Counted from the stretch's first letter, positions 7,652 through 16,001 are shown. The stretch: DNA of 64,000 nucleotides from Pseudophaeobacter sp965641885 (GCA_965641885.1 CBFFKJ010000004.1:59671-123670); one strand, 5' to 3'. The notes: generated by a model not told the origin, from the sequence alone. Numbers and translations: made by a program.

Positions 7652-9025
7652 TCAGAGCCTTTCGGTTGTCGTCTGGGCAATTTCGCTGTCAAGGTTTTCA
7701 GTCAGAAGCGCGCGCGCCTCGGTCAGACGCAACAGCGCGGCGGTATCATCCACCTCGTTCTCTGCGGCTTCGGCGAGCCTGTCGTCAGAGAGAGGGTCAG
7801 TCGGACGCCCATCTACGAGGACTTCGTAGTGCAGGTTGGGACCTGTCGCTGTGCCGGTTGCGCCAACGCGGCCGATCACATCTCCCGCCGCCACGCGTTG
7901 GCCCTGTGTTAGGCCCTCCGACACGGCGCTGAGATGCGCGTAGCGCGTCATGGTCTCGGAGCCATGGGAGATTTCGACCACGCGTCCATAACCGCCTCGC
8001 CAGCCGATGAAGCTGACCCGGCCCGGTGCCGTCGTCCGTACCGGCGTCCCGCTTGCCGCGGCAAAATCGACGCCGGTGTGCATCCGGACGTTTCCGTAGA
8101 CAGGATGTGTGCGGCGCCCGAACACCGAGCTGAGGCGCGCGCCCTCGACTGGCTGTGCAAAGACGCGAAGCACCTCGCCATCGACGTAGATCGTCGCCTG
8201 ACCGCTGCCGTCGTCCGGCCAAACGATCTCGTAAAGCGAATCGCCGATTTCCAGTGCGGCGAAGGCGAGGTCCGGCTGTCCGATCTTGTCATCGCCGACG
8301 CGCGTCTCGCGCCAGAGAAGCCTTAGTGTCTCGCCTCCAGCCATCTCACGGCGGAAATCCACGGTTCCACCCAGCATTTGCGCAAGGTCCACGGCAAATC
8401 GGGCGGGGATGCCGGCATTGTCGAGTGCCGCGAAGATCGAGGTGTCGATCACGGCCTCCCCAGCAAGGGTTACGATCTCCGGATCCGGCGCCACGACCTG
8501 CGTGGACACCTGCTCGCCAAAAAGCACCTCGATCCGCACCCCGTCCTCGACGGCGAGCGAGACGGTGCGGGGGCTGCCATCCATAGTCGAAACAACAGTG
8601 ACCGAATTCCCCGGCCGCAACCGTCGCAGATCGTATTCCGCGCCAAGTGCAAGGGCGACTTCCGCCCTGTCGGCTCCCGCAAGACCGGCTTCGGAAAGCA
8701 AGGAGTCGAGCGTTTCACCAGAAGAGATGTCGCGAGACCAAGTCAACAGGGGCGGTTCGATGGCCTGCATCGGCCTGTCAACAACAGCGGCCTGCAGCAG
8801 GGGCAAGGGGCCGAAGCCGGGTGTATCTTCCACCCACGCCGTAGCTGGCAGCGACAACGGAATATCCAGGCTCCGGGGAGCTTCAGGACGCTGGGGCATC
8901 CAGCTACCTGCCTGGGCAAGTTCTGGCGGCACGGGTTCTTTCGACAGAACATCGAAGAATGCGATAGCCGCCCCCGAAACGGTCCCCGCAAGCGCGACAC
9001 CTGCCGCAAAAGTTCTGAGCCTCAT
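7652..9025 (-). CDS. M23-family murein DD-endopeptidase (MepM-like)
   Basis: A 457-residue envelope protein with an N-terminal membrane anchor (about 5-24), a LysM-like/OapA-type region (SGETLDSLL near 102-110), a linker, and an M23 LytM domain. Zinc ligands are His316 and Asp320 (MHTGVD) and His399 (NLHYEV), with His364 (YAHLS) also conserved, so it should be an active metallopeptidase cutting peptide cross-bridges. Its start codon overlaps the SCO stop (ATGA at 9022-9025). A peptidoglycan hydrolase inside a copper-chaperone operon, together with Ldt enzymes, points to envelope remodelling under metal stress. Confidence 0.9.
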   Translation of the reverse strand: MRLRTFAAGVALAGTVSGAAIAFFDVLSKEPVPPELAQAGSWMPQRPEAPRSLDIPLSLPATAWVEDTPGFGPLPLLQAAVVDRPMQAIEPPLLTWSRDISSGETLDSLLSEAGLAGADRAEVALALGAEYDLRRLRPGNSVTVVSTMDGSPRTVSLAVEDGVRIEVLFGEQVSTQVVAPDPEIVTLAGEAVIDTSIFAALDNAGIPARFAVDLAQMLGGTVDFRREMAGGETLRLLWRETRVGDDKIGQPDLAFAALEIGDSLYEIVWPDDGSGQATIYVDGEVLRVFAQPVEGARLSSVFGRRTHPVYGNVRMHTGVDFAAASGTPVRTTAPGRVSFIGWRGGYGRVVEISHGSETMTRYAHLSAVSEGLTQGQRVAAGDVIGRVGATGTATGPNLHYEVLVDGRPTDPLSDDRLAEAAENEVDDTAALLRLTEARALLTENLDSEIAQTTTERL

Positions 9026-9648
9026 GTCGCTCCCTCCGTTTCTTCTTCCAACGCGCGGCGGATCTTCGGTACCGCGAATTCCCTCGGTTCATGATAGTCA
9101 ATCATGGTGACGAACCGTCCAGCGGCACCGAACAGGAAGACGCTGGCCGTGTGGTTCATCGTGTAGTCGCCGCCTTCCGTGGGCACCCGCTCGTAGGCAG
9201 CGCGGAAGCCGTCCGCGATGCGCGCAATCTGCCCCTCCGGTCCCGTCCAGCCGCGGATCGCTGGGTGGAAATAACTGACATATTCTGCCATCGCCTCGAC
9301 GGTATCGCGCTCGGGATCGACCGTGATGAAAACCACGTTCAACTGTTTGGCTTCGTCTCCTAAATCGTCGAGCCAACCTGAAATGTCCGAGAGCGTGGTC
9401 GGGCAGACATCGGGGCAGTAAGTGAAACCGAAGAACGCCATCGTCGGTCGCCCGATCAGGGTTTCCGGCCCGACCTCGTTGCCTTCATGGTCAGTCAGGC
9501 GGAAATCCATCTCGGTCAGAGCCATAGGCCGCTGCTCGATAGGTTCGGGCGCACCGGGTCCGTCGACCCGCCACCAACCGACGAAGAGCGTCAAGGCAAT
9601 TGCACCGGCACCGGCCGCGCCGTATCCTGCGATCGTCCTTCGTCGCAT
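9022..9648 (-). CDS. SCO1/SenC-family copper-binding thioredoxin-fold protein
   Basis: A 208-residue membrane-anchored periplasmic protein (helix about 7-25). The SCO copper site is intact: CPDVC (Cys78, Cys82) and a distal histidine (His166 in MNHTAS). SCO proteins deliver copper to oxidase CuA sites or act as thiol reductants. A second SCO protein with the same ligands is encoded at 11223-11825 in the same operon. The start overlaps the PCuAC stop (TAATG) and the end overlaps the M23 start. Confidence 0.9.
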   Translation of the reverse strand: MRRRTIAGYGAAGAGAIALTLFVGWWRVDGPGAPEPIEQRPMALTEMDFRLTDHEGNEVGPETLIGRPTMAFFGFTYCPDVCPTTLSDISGWLDDLGDEAKQLNVVFITVDPERDTVEAMAEYVSYFHPAIRGWTGPEGQIARIADGFRAAYERVPTEGGDYTMNHTASVFLFGAAGRFVTMIDYHEPREFAVPKIRRALEEETEGAT

Positions 9649-10115
9649 TAGTCTTCCGGTCCGCGTGCGGCGATGCCAAGGATCGGCACCTCGACTGTCA
9701 CCTCGCCCCCGTCGACAAAAAGTAGGGTCAGCGGAAAGGTTTCCCCTTCCGTCATGGGTTGTTGTAGCCGCATCAACATCGCGTGGAGGCCGCCCGGCTC
9801 AAGCGCGACGCTCTCGCCCGGGGCGATCGCGATCTCACCTGCCGCGCTCATGGAACTCACACCTTCGGCATTGGTCTTCGTCTCGTGGATCTCGGGCATC
9901 ATCGCGAGGGGTGTTGAAAGACCAATCAGCGTCACCGGCTCGTCGCCAGTGTTGCGGATCGTCATGTAGGCGGCCCCGGGGCGGTTCATCCCTATGGAGG
10001 CGCGGGACCAGGCGCTTTCGACGACGACATCCACGGGTCCGGCCAGTGCGGGTACTGAGAGCCCTCCAAAGGTCAAGAGCGCGGCCAGTGTGCCCGTCAT
10101 AATAATCTTTTTCAT
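9648..10115 (-). CDS. Periplasmic copper chaperone PCu(A)C
   Basis: A 155-residue secreted protein (signal to about residue 25) with the complete PCuAC copper site: His77, Met89, His111 and Met113, spaced H-X11-M-X21-H-X-M. The family binds Cu(I) and passes it to SCO proteins and CuA sites. It is encoded directly upstream of one SCO gene and four genes below another, the classic partnership. It starts 23 bp after the DsbA-like gene. Confidence 0.9.
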   Translation of the reverse strand: MKKIIMTGTLAALLTFGGLSVPALAGPVDVVVESAWSRASIGMNRPGAAYMTIRNTGDEPVTLIGLSTPLAMMPEIHETKTNAEGVSSMSAAGEIAIAPGESVALEPGGLHAMLMRLQQPMTEGETFPLTLLFVDGGEVTVEVPILGIAARGPED

Positions 10116-10138
10116 CGTTTTGGTCCTGCCTTTTCCAT

Positions 10139-10798
10139 TCAGCTTTGCACGGCAGCAACTTCCGCGGCCACTAATCGACGCAGTTCTGCCTCCCCGAATG
10201 GATCGAGCGACTTGCCGTTTACAAAGAAAGTAGGAGTCTGGCGAACTCCCACGGTTTCGACGTCCGCACGATCCTGATTCAGGATCGCAACGACATCCGG
10301 TGCCAGCATTTGCGTGCGCGCGGCCTCTGCATCGAGTCCGGCAGTGGCGGCGATCTGGAGGATCAGACCGGGCTCAGGCGCGCCGTGCGACGCCCATCTC
10401 GGCTGATCCCGCAGAACGGCTTCGAGCACCGGCTCGTAAACGCCTTGCATGCGTGCTGCCTCGAGCACGCGGATCGCTTCCTCGGATGCCTCGCCATGAA
10501 ACGCGGTGTAGCGGATAACGACGCGGACGGCATCTCCATGCTGTGCCATGATGTCCTTCACGATCGGATGGAAGGCGCGGCAAGCCTCGCAGGCCGGGTC
10601 AAAGAATTCGACAATCGTGACGGGCGCGTCGGCAGGTCCGAGGATGGGCGAGTAAGAGCGGATCATCGCGTCCGCGAGTTCCGGCGCAACGGTTTTTGCT
10701 TCGGCCGCGGGGCCGGGGCGAGTCGCGTACCAAGTGGCTCCGCCGAAACCGGCAACGCCGAGGGCGAGAACGGACAGGATTAAGCCGCGTCGATTCAT
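10139..10798 (-). CDS. DsbA-family thioredoxin-fold oxidoreductase (CEAC)
   Basis: A 219-residue membrane-anchored periplasmic protein (helix about 7-24). Its DsbA/BdbD-like thioredoxin fold has the active site FFDPACEACRAF (Cys70, Cys73) and cis-proline region VRQTPTFFVNG. It probably oxidises or isomerises disulfides in periplasmic copper proteins. The start overlaps the dsbB stop by 4 bp, so the two form a DsbA/DsbB-type pair. Confidence 0.87.
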   Translation of the reverse strand: MNRRGLILSVLALGVAGFGGATWYATRPGPAAEAKTVAPELADAMIRSYSPILGPADAPVTIVEFFDPACEACRAFHPIVKDIMAQHGDAVRVVIRYTAFHGEASEEAIRVLEAARMQGVYEPVLEAVLRDQPRWASHGAPEPGLILQIAATAGLDAEAARTQMLAPDVVAILNQDRADVETVGVRQTPTFFVNGKSLDPFGEAELRRLVAAEVAAVQS

Positions 10799-11217
10799 GT
10801 TTGTGTTTCCTTCAATGAAAGTGCCGACAGGAACCCGATCAGTGCGAAGGCGACCAGCGCCATCAGCGGGATCGGAATGCCGAAGACCAATTGGTTATCA
10901 TCGGTGCAAGAGGGGCCGGTGGCCGTGCAGGGCTGGATGCGTTCGGGGATCAGGCCCGCGTAGAGGCCCATGTGCCACAGGGCGACCACGCCACCACCAA
11001 GCGCCAGAGCGATGCCATAGCGCCCGACGCTGCCGTCTCGCCACCAAAGGCCGAGGCCGAGAATGATCGCGAGCGGGAACATGAAGGCGCGCTGGAACCA
11101 GCACAGCACGCAGGGTGTCTGCCCCATCACTTCGCCGATGAAAAGTACAGCAAGCGAGGCGACGAGGGCAACGATCCATGCCAGCCCGAGGGCGGTTTCT
11201 GCGGGTACGCGGTTCAT
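10795..11217 (-). CDS. dsbB: Disulfide bond formation protein B
   Basis: A 140-residue four-helix membrane protein with the two DsbB cysteine pairs: CVLC (Cys36, Cys39) in the first periplasmic loop and Cys97/Cys104 (QPCTATGPSC) in the second. It reoxidises a DsbA partner using quinone. It is short, like BdbC-type members, and lies between the upstream SCO gene (5 bp gap) and the DsbA-like gene (4 bp overlap). Confidence 0.88.
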   Translation of the reverse strand: MNRVPAETALGLAWIVALVASLAVLFIGEVMGQTPCVLCWFQRAFMFPLAIILGLGLWWRDGSVGRYGIALALGGGVVALWHMGLYAGLIPERIQPCTATGPSCTDDNQLVFGIPIPLMALVAFALIGFLSALSLKETQT

Positions 11218-11222
11218 GTCGG

Positions 11223-11825
11223 TCAGATCCTCTCTTCCAGATCGGCGAGAATCTCTTCAGCGGACGTGCCATAGGGCCATGAGTCTGCAAAGCCTGCCTC
11301 GGGGTCGAATAGAAACAGATGTGACGTGTGGCCCATTGTGTAGCCATCCGGAGCTGTAGCCTCTTCGATGCGTTCAAAGAAGATCGGAAACGTTTCGGAT
11401 GTAGCGGCGATCTGTTCGGGCGTACCTGTCAGCCCGATGATGTTCGCATCGAACAGCGGAACGAATTCGGCGAGTGCCATGGGCGTGTCCCGTTCGGGGT
11501 CGATGGTTATGAAAATCGGCTGGACCCTCGCGGCATTGTCGCCCAGACCGTCCATCACCGCCGCGACCTCAGACAGTGTCGTCGGGCAGACATCGGGGCA
11601 GTTGCTGAAGCCGAAAAATACCAACATCCAACGCCCCGAAAAGTCTTCTTCCGTGCGAACCACACCTTGGTGGTCCGTCAATTCGAATGCAGCGACAAAC
11701 GCTGGATCGTTGTCGGTTCGGGCGCGGTCAGCGCGATAGTCCGACCAGAGCAAAAGCCATACGAAGGCAAGCGACGCGACGCCTGCCAAAACCCAAAGAA
11801 ATTTCTGTGCCGATGTAAGGGACAA
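11223..11825 (-). CDS. SCO1/SenC-family copper protein, first gene of the operon
   Basis: A 200-residue membrane-anchored protein (helix about 9-28) with SCO ligands Cys76 and Cys80 (CPDVC) and His166 (GHTSHL). The start used is TTG 11825; no ATG or GTG in this frame lies nearby and the predicted transcription start is about 30 bp upstream. It opens the minus-strand operon that runs to lnt, under the promoter at 11862-11892, and is divergent from the MerR gene at 11998. Confidence 0.85.
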   Translation of the reverse strand: MSLTSAQKFLWVLAGVASLAFVWLLLWSDYRADRARTDNDPAFVAAFELTDHQGVVRTEEDFSGRWMLVFFGFSNCPDVCPTTLSEVAAVMDGLGDNAARVQPIFITIDPERDTPMALAEFVPLFDANIIGLTGTPEQIAATSETFPIFFERIEEATAPDGYTMGHTSHLFLFDPEAGFADSWPYGTSAEEILADLEERI

Positions 11826-11861
11826 ACCTGCGCGCCTGATTTTGGTTCTTGATTATTGTCG

Positions 11862-11892
11862 CGTTTACATCCTCTAGCTACTAGAGGTTCAA
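11862..11892 (-). promoter_or_regulatory. MerR-type promoter/operator, CTCTAG class, of the SCO-to-lnt operon
   Basis: On the minus strand TTGAAC (11892-11887), a 19-bp spacer and TAAACG (11867-11862). The spacer contains CTCTAG TAG CTAGAG, a perfect six-base dyad around three bases. The -10 is weak, as expected for an activator-dependent promoter. It lies between the operon and the divergent MerR gene, the arrangement expected if that regulator binds here. Confidence 0.7.
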
Positions 11893-11997
11893 GCGCGAAA
11901 TCACGTTGTGGCTTAAACTCACGCGTCTGTGAATCCGGCACTTGTCTATTGGGGCGGCAAAACCTACAAAGACTGTAACTTTTTCATGGAGGCGAAG

Positions 11998-12426
11998 ATG
12001 CTCACGATCGGCACTCTGTCAAAGAAGACCGGCACAAAGGTGCAGACCATTCGGTACTACGAGCAGATCGGGCTCATGCCCGAACCTGGCCGGACTGAAG
12101 GCGGACAGAGGCGCTATGACAACGCACAGCTCGACCGACTGTCCTTCATCCGCCATTCGCGACAACTCGGCTTCTCGCTTGATGCGATCCGCGAGCTGCT
12201 CGACCTCAGCGACCAGCCCAATCGGCCCTGCGAAGAAGCCGACGCGATTGCGCGTCGCCAGCTAAAGCAGGTGGAGCAGCGCATGGCCCGTCTGAAGGCG
12301 CTGCGCACCGAACTGAAACGCATGGTTCACGAATGCAGCGGTGGACGTACTGCCGATTGCAAGGTGCTTGAGGTGTTGCGGGATCATTCCGAATGTTTGA
12401 CCGAACATGACGAGATCGGCGCCTGA
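11998..12426 (+). CDS. MerR-family regulator, ZntR/CadR-like (divalent metal type)
   Basis: A 142-residue regulator with an N-terminal winged helix (TIRYYEQIG, 17-25), dimerisation helix and a C-terminal metal loop. Cys78 occupies the position of ZntR Cys79, and Cys113, Cys121 and Cys133 lie in ECSGGRTADC and HSEC. This pattern is the divalent Zn/Cd/Pb type; copper sensors have serine at the first position. ATG 11998 has a GGAG site in TGGAGGCGAAG; longer in-frame starts lack one. It is divergent from the SCO operon and 1 bp before the YnfA gene. Confidence 0.9.
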   Translation: MLTIGTLSKKTGTKVQTIRYYEQIGLMPEPGRTEGGQRRYDNAQLDRLSFIRHSRQLGFSLDAIRELLDLSDQPNRPCEEADAIARRQLKQVEQRMARLKALRTELKRMVHECSGGRTADCKVLEVLRDHSECLTEHDEIGA

Positions 12427-12427
12427 G

Positions 12428-12754
12428 ATGCCTGCCGCGCTTGCATACCCGCTTGCGGCCTTGGCCGAGATCGCCGGGTGTTTCGCGATCTGGAGCTGGT
12501 GGCGCCTCGGCGCATCCGCGGCTTGGCTCGTACCCGGTATTGTAGCCTTGGTGGTATTCGGGTGGCTTCTGGCGCAAGTCGAAACGGTTGCTGCGGGCCG
12601 CGCCTTTGCCGCCTATGGCGGAGTCTACATTGCGGCTTCGGTACTGTGGATGTGGCTTGCAGAGGGTCACAGACCGGACAGGTGGGATGCGCTTGGCACA
12701 GCCGTTTGCTTGCTCGGCGCAGCTATAATACTGGCCGCGCCACGAACCAATTGA
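12428..12754 (+). CDS. YnfA/UPF0060-family small membrane protein
   Basis: A 108-residue protein of four hydrophobic helices matching the UPF0060/YnfA pattern: LAEIAGCFAIWSWWRLG (about 12-28), FAAYGGVYIAASVLWMW and RPDRWDALG. YnfA proteins resemble small multidrug resistance transporters; their role in metal loci is not settled. ATG 12428 overlaps the end of the MerR gene region (stop at 12424-12426) by spacing of one base, so both are probably cotranscribed. Confidence 0.85.
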   Translation: MPAALAYPLAALAEIAGCFAIWSWWRLGASAAWLVPGIVALVVFGWLLAQVETVAAGRAFAAYGGVYIAASVLWMWLAEGHRPDRWDALGTAVCLLGAAIILAAPRTN

Positions 12755-12952
12755 ACTTTATGGTTTGAACTTGAAACCGTCTCAAATCGCGATCTCATCG
12801 CCCCATAAAAAGGGCTATGCTCTGCATTGGTTGGGGCGCCTGCCTGAAAGCTCCCGACGGTCGTACGTGGAACTGACCATCAATAATCAATCCGGAACCC
12901 TGATCTGCCAGAGAGGTTGAAAGATCATAGTTCACAAATTGGAATGGGAAGT

Positions 12953-13549
12953 ATGGCGGCAGAAAAACGAGCAGAAAGACGCACACTTTGGATCGTTCTC
13001 GGTCTCAATATCAGTCTTGCTGCGGCCTTTTTCGCAACTGGGACCTTCGGGGATTCCAGTGCCCTGATCGCCAACGGGCTCGACAACCTTTCAGACAGCT
13101 TGGTCTACGCAATCAGTCTGTTTGCATTGTCGCGGTCTGCGAAATGGAAACGTGGCGCGGCGAATGTCTCGGGCGGCCTGCTGATCGTGTTCGCCATCGG
13201 GATCCTTTATGATGCTTGGCGCCGCTATGTCGGTGGGTCGGATCCCCTTGGCACCGTTATGATCGTCATGGCGCTGATCGCGGCGGCCATCAACTCAGTT
13301 TGTGTCTGGTTGCTCGCTCGGCTCAAAGATCCGGACGTCAACATCCGCGCGGCCAATACTTTCAGCTGGAACGACTTTGCGGCAAACCTCGGAATCGTAG
13401 TCGCAGGTGGCCTCGTTGCCTGGCTGGGAACGAACTGGCCCGACCTAGTCGTCGGTGTGATTATCGCCGGGATCGCGGCCTGGGGCGGTGTCAATATCCT
13501 ACGCGACGCACACGGTGAACACCACAAAGCAGTTCACACGGACAAGTAG
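12953..13549 (+). CDS. CDF-type cation transporter, membrane domain only
   Basis: A 198-residue protein containing the CDF transmembrane domain, with DNLSDS in helix II and a matching SWNDFAAN segment in helix V where CDF metal-site aspartates and histidines lie. It stops after the sixth helix and lacks the cytoplasmic C-terminal domain, ending in a short His-containing tail (HGEHHKAVH). Such short CDF-like exporters are known as a separate group, so truncation is not required. The start is uncertain among ATG 12953, ATG 12944 and TTG 12917; 12953 is used. The 198-bp gap upstream shows no further gene. Confidence 0.78.
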   Translation: MAAEKRAERRTLWIVLGLNISLAAAFFATGTFGDSSALIANGLDNLSDSLVYAISLFALSRSAKWKRGAANVSGGLLIVFAIGILYDAWRRYVGGSDPLGTVMIVMALIAAAINSVCVWLLARLKDPDVNIRAANTFSWNDFAANLGIVVAGGLVAWLGTNWPDLVVGVIIAGIAAWGGVNILRDAHGEHHKAVHTDK

Positions 13550-13578
13550 TTGCGAGAGATCGTTTCTAAAAGAAGGGG

Positions 13579-13609
13579 TTGAAGCTACAGTAACTATAGA
13601 GACTAGTCT
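13579..13609 (+). promoter_or_regulatory. MerR-type promoter, PbrR/CadR-like operator, of the transglutaminase-CDF operon
   Basis: TTGAAG (13579-13584), a 19-bp spacer and TAGTCT (13604-13609). The spacer reads CTACAG TAA CTATAG AGAC, close in style to Pb/Cd operators (CTATAG-N3-CTACAG) and distinct from the copper boxes in this window. Confidence 0.63.
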
Positions 13610-13638
13610 GTTCCAAGACGATTCGAGGAGCGACTCCG

Positions 13639-14400
13639 TTGCAGATAACCAACCCCCTACTTGCACCCACCAAACTACTGGATTTTGATGCCGCGCCTCT
13701 TGCGCATCTAATAGAGAGCCGCAGCTGGCGCGACTTATCCGAATACGATCGGATCGGAGCTGCCTATGATTTCGTTCGAAATGAAATTGCGTTCGGATAC
13801 AATCGAGCTGACGACATCCCCGCATCCGAGGTACTTTCCGACGGCTACGGGCAGTGCAATACGAAAGGCACGCTCTTAATGGCGCTGCTGCGTGGTGTTG
13901 GCGTTCGTTGCCGGTTGCATGGGTTTACGATCCACAAAGGCTTGCAGCGCGGTGTTGTCCCAGAGTTGGTGTATCCGCTTGCTCCAGAGGAAATTCTCCA
14001 CTCGTGGGTAGAGATCGAATTTCAAGGGGCCTGGATCAACCTTGAAGGCTTCATCCTGGATGACGCTTTCTTCGAAGTCCTGCAAAGATCGTTCTCGGAC
14101 ACGGACAGTCTCTGCGGTTATGGCGCGGGCACGGATTGCCTTGGCGCGCCTCCCGTCGCCTGGAACGGAGAAGATACCTACATTCAGAAAACCGGCATCG
14201 TGCAAGATTTCGGCGTGTACGATACGCCCGACGCCTTCTATTTGTCCCATGAGCAATCCTTTGGAAGGCTGCGTGGTGCCCTTTACCGTCATATAATACG
14301 CCACTGGATGAATGCGCGCGTACGTGGTTTCCGCAGCGGCCGCCTGAAGACTGACCGACGCGCGACACACGCGCATGAGGAGCCTGCCAATGCCGCATGA
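13639..14400 (+). CDS. Transglutaminase-like cysteine peptidase-fold protein
   Basis: A 253-residue cytoplasmic-looking protein (no signal peptide) with a transglutaminase-core pattern: Cys73 in GYGQCNTKG, His121 in LHSWVEIEF, and a candidate third residue at Asp141 (GFILDDAF). The fold covers peptidases and amidases as well as transglutaminases, so the reaction is unknown. TTG 13639 is supported by GAGGAG upstream and a promoter ending at 13609. It overlaps the CDF gene by 11 bp, implying coupled expression with metal efflux. Confidence 0.8.
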   Translation: MQITNPLLAPTKLLDFDAAPLAHLIESRSWRDLSEYDRIGAAYDFVRNEIAFGYNRADDIPASEVLSDGYGQCNTKGTLLMALLRGVGVRCRLHGFTIHKGLQRGVVPELVYPLAPEEILHSWVEIEFQGAWINLEGFILDDAFFEVLQRSFSDTDSLCGYGAGTDCLGAPPVAWNGEDTYIQKTGIVQDFGVYDTPDAFYLSHEQSFGRLRGALYRHIIRHWMNARVRGFRSGRLKTDRRATHAHEEPANAA

Positions 14401-15307
14401 TCACGGGCACGCGAATATCGATCCGAATTCTGGGGATCGACGGGTTGCGATCGCGATCTGGGCGAATGGGCTACTTACTGTTGCGCAAATCGTCGGGGGC
14501 ATATTGTCGGGCAGTCTAGCACTTATCGCCGATGCGCTGCACAACTTTTCCGATATGGCCTCGCTTGTCATTGCCTTCGCCGCGCGCAAGATCGCGCGCC
14601 GCCCGGCCGATGAGCGCATGACTTTCGGCTATGGCCGGGTCGAAATCGTCGCTGCCCTGATCAACTACACCACCCTGATCGTGATCGGCTTCTACCTGAT
14701 CTACGAAGGTGGCATGCGCATGATTGATCCACCCGAAGTCATGGGGTGGACCGTCGTCATTCTCGGTGGAATTGCGCTTGTGGTCGACACGCTGACCGCA
14801 ATGCTGACCTATTCGATGCAGAAGGGGAGCGTGAACATCCGCGCGCTGTTTCTCCACAACCTTTCGGACGCGTTGGCTTCAGTGGCCGTCATAGTCGGCG
14901 GGACGCTCATTATACTTTATGATATGCGTTGGGTGGATCCGGCCATCACCATCGGCATCGCGCTCTACATCCTGTATCTGTCCTTCACCGAAATAGGGGC
15001 CCCAATTCGAACCCTGATGCTTGGGAGCCCACCAGATATTGATGGAAATGACGTGGTCAGAGCGATCCAGATTGTCGATGGCGTTGTGGACGTGCATCAT
15101 GTCCACCTGTGGCAAATGCAGGAGAACGCTGCGGCATTGGACTGCCATATTGTTGTCGAACGCGACCGGATGGGTGAGGCCGACAAAATTAAAGAAAACG
15201 TCAAATCGGTGCTGCATGAACGTTTCTCAATCGAGCATTCCACGCTTGAATTCGAAGCGACCGACAATGCGCATCAGGAGGCGCAGGTGTTCGGACACCG
15301 CTCATGA
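14390..15307 (+). CDS. CDF-family metal efflux protein (CzcD/ZitB-like)
   Basis: A 305-residue exporter with a His-containing N-terminus (HDHGHA), six helices with the metal-site motifs DALHNFSD (helix II) and FLHNLSDALA (helix V), and a cytoplasmic domain with VDVHHVHLWQM. The family exchanges Zn, Cd or Co for protons. ATG 14390 is supported by GAGGAG at 14376-14381. It lies between the transglutaminase-like gene and the CzcN-like gene, overlapping both. Confidence 0.9.
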   Translation: MPHDHGHANIDPNSGDRRVAIAIWANGLLTVAQIVGGILSGSLALIADALHNFSDMASLVIAFAARKIARRPADERMTFGYGRVEIVAALINYTTLIVIGFYLIYEGGMRMIDPPEVMGWTVVILGGIALVVDTLTAMLTYSMQKGSVNIRALFLHNLSDALASVAVIVGGTLIILYDMRWVDPAITIGIALYILYLSFTEIGAPIRTLMLGSPPDIDGNDVVRAIQIVDGVVDVHHVHLWQMQENAAALDCHIVVERDRMGEADKIKENVKSVLHERFSIEHSTLEFEATDNAHQEAQVFGHRS

Positions 15308-15861
15308 CGATTGCCCAAGGCATACTAGTGGTCGTAGGCCTGCTGTCCGGTCTGGTTTTGATTGGTGCGCTCCTTTGGTCGATCGTCCGCCCGTCCAAGC
15401 GCATCTGGCCTCCAAACAGAGAGCATTCAGTCATACCAATCATTGCATGGGGCCTCACATTGGCCGTGTTTGGGGCGGTGATCGGTTTGGGCATCGTGGA
15501 TTGGAAATCCGCTTCTATGCCCAACGCGCTCCGTTGGGCAGTCGGGCCGTTCTTGATCGCAATCGGAAATCTGATCGCCTGGTGGGGGGCATTCATCATT
15601 GGACTGAAAGCCACCAGTGGGGTGAGAGACGAGCTGATCACTTCGGGTCTCTACCGTTTCTCTCGGAATCCGCAGTATCTTGCCGACATGGCCATCCTAA
15701 TAGGTTTGGGTCTTCTCTTCGCCTCACCTTGGGTTTGGCCTGTCGTCATCGTTGGAGTTGCCGCGCTGGCCCTTGCCCCGCTCGCAGAAGAGCCATGGCT
15801 GTGCGAACAATACGGCACCAAGTATCGCAACTATTGCGCTGAAACACGTAGATATCTCTAG
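15304..15861 (+). CDS. Isoprenylcysteine carboxyl methyltransferase-family membrane protein (CzcN-like)
   Basis: A 185-residue membrane protein of about five helices with the ICMT/PEMT signature near the C-terminus: GLYRFSRNPQYLADM and EEPWLCEQYGTKYRNYC. Proteins of this type, such as CzcN, sit beside CDF and RND metal exporters; bacteria generally lack prenylated proteins, so the methyl acceptor is unknown. It overlaps the CDF stop as ATGA, the closest coupling in this operon. Confidence 0.8.
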   Translation: MTIAQGILVVVGLLSGLVLIGALLWSIVRPSKRIWPPNREHSVIPIIAWGLTLAVFGAVIGLGIVDWKSASMPNALRWAVGPFLIAIGNLIAWWGAFIIGLKATSGVRDELITSGLYRFSRNPQYLADMAILIGLGLLFASPWVWPVVIVGVAALALAPLAEEPWLCEQYGTKYRNYCAETRRYL

Positions 15862-15896
15862 TCTCGCCGCCTCACGAGAACGTCATCAATTTTCGG

Positions 15897-15927
15897 TTGA
15901 AGCTCTAGCAGCTAGAGGTCGTATCCG
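15897..15927 (+). promoter_or_regulatory. MerR-type promoter/operator, CTCTAG class, upstream of the broken ldt
   Basis: TTGAAG (15897-15902), a 19-bp spacer and TATCCG (15922-15927), with the perfect dyad CTCTAG CAG CTAGAG in the spacer. It is nearly the same operator as at 11862-11892 and precedes an ldt remnant, so metal control of ldt was present twice before this copy decayed. Confidence 0.7.
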
Positions 15928-16001
15928 TTCATCAACAAAAGGGCGAGGCAAAGTATATTACTGATTCAAAGAAAACACGGTGCCAGTTCGTCTCGACAAC
16001 T

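Noticed and set aside
7376..9110. Several long plus-strand open frames opposite the M23 and DUF411 genes
   Set aside because: High GC produces long antisense frames; these lack ribosome sites, domains and plausible composition, while the minus-strand genes have clear catalytic motifs.
11929..12426. Longer MerR start at 11929 or 11986
   Set aside because: Ribosome site and family length support ATG 11998; the extra residues (including GGKTYKDC) do not resemble MerR proteins.
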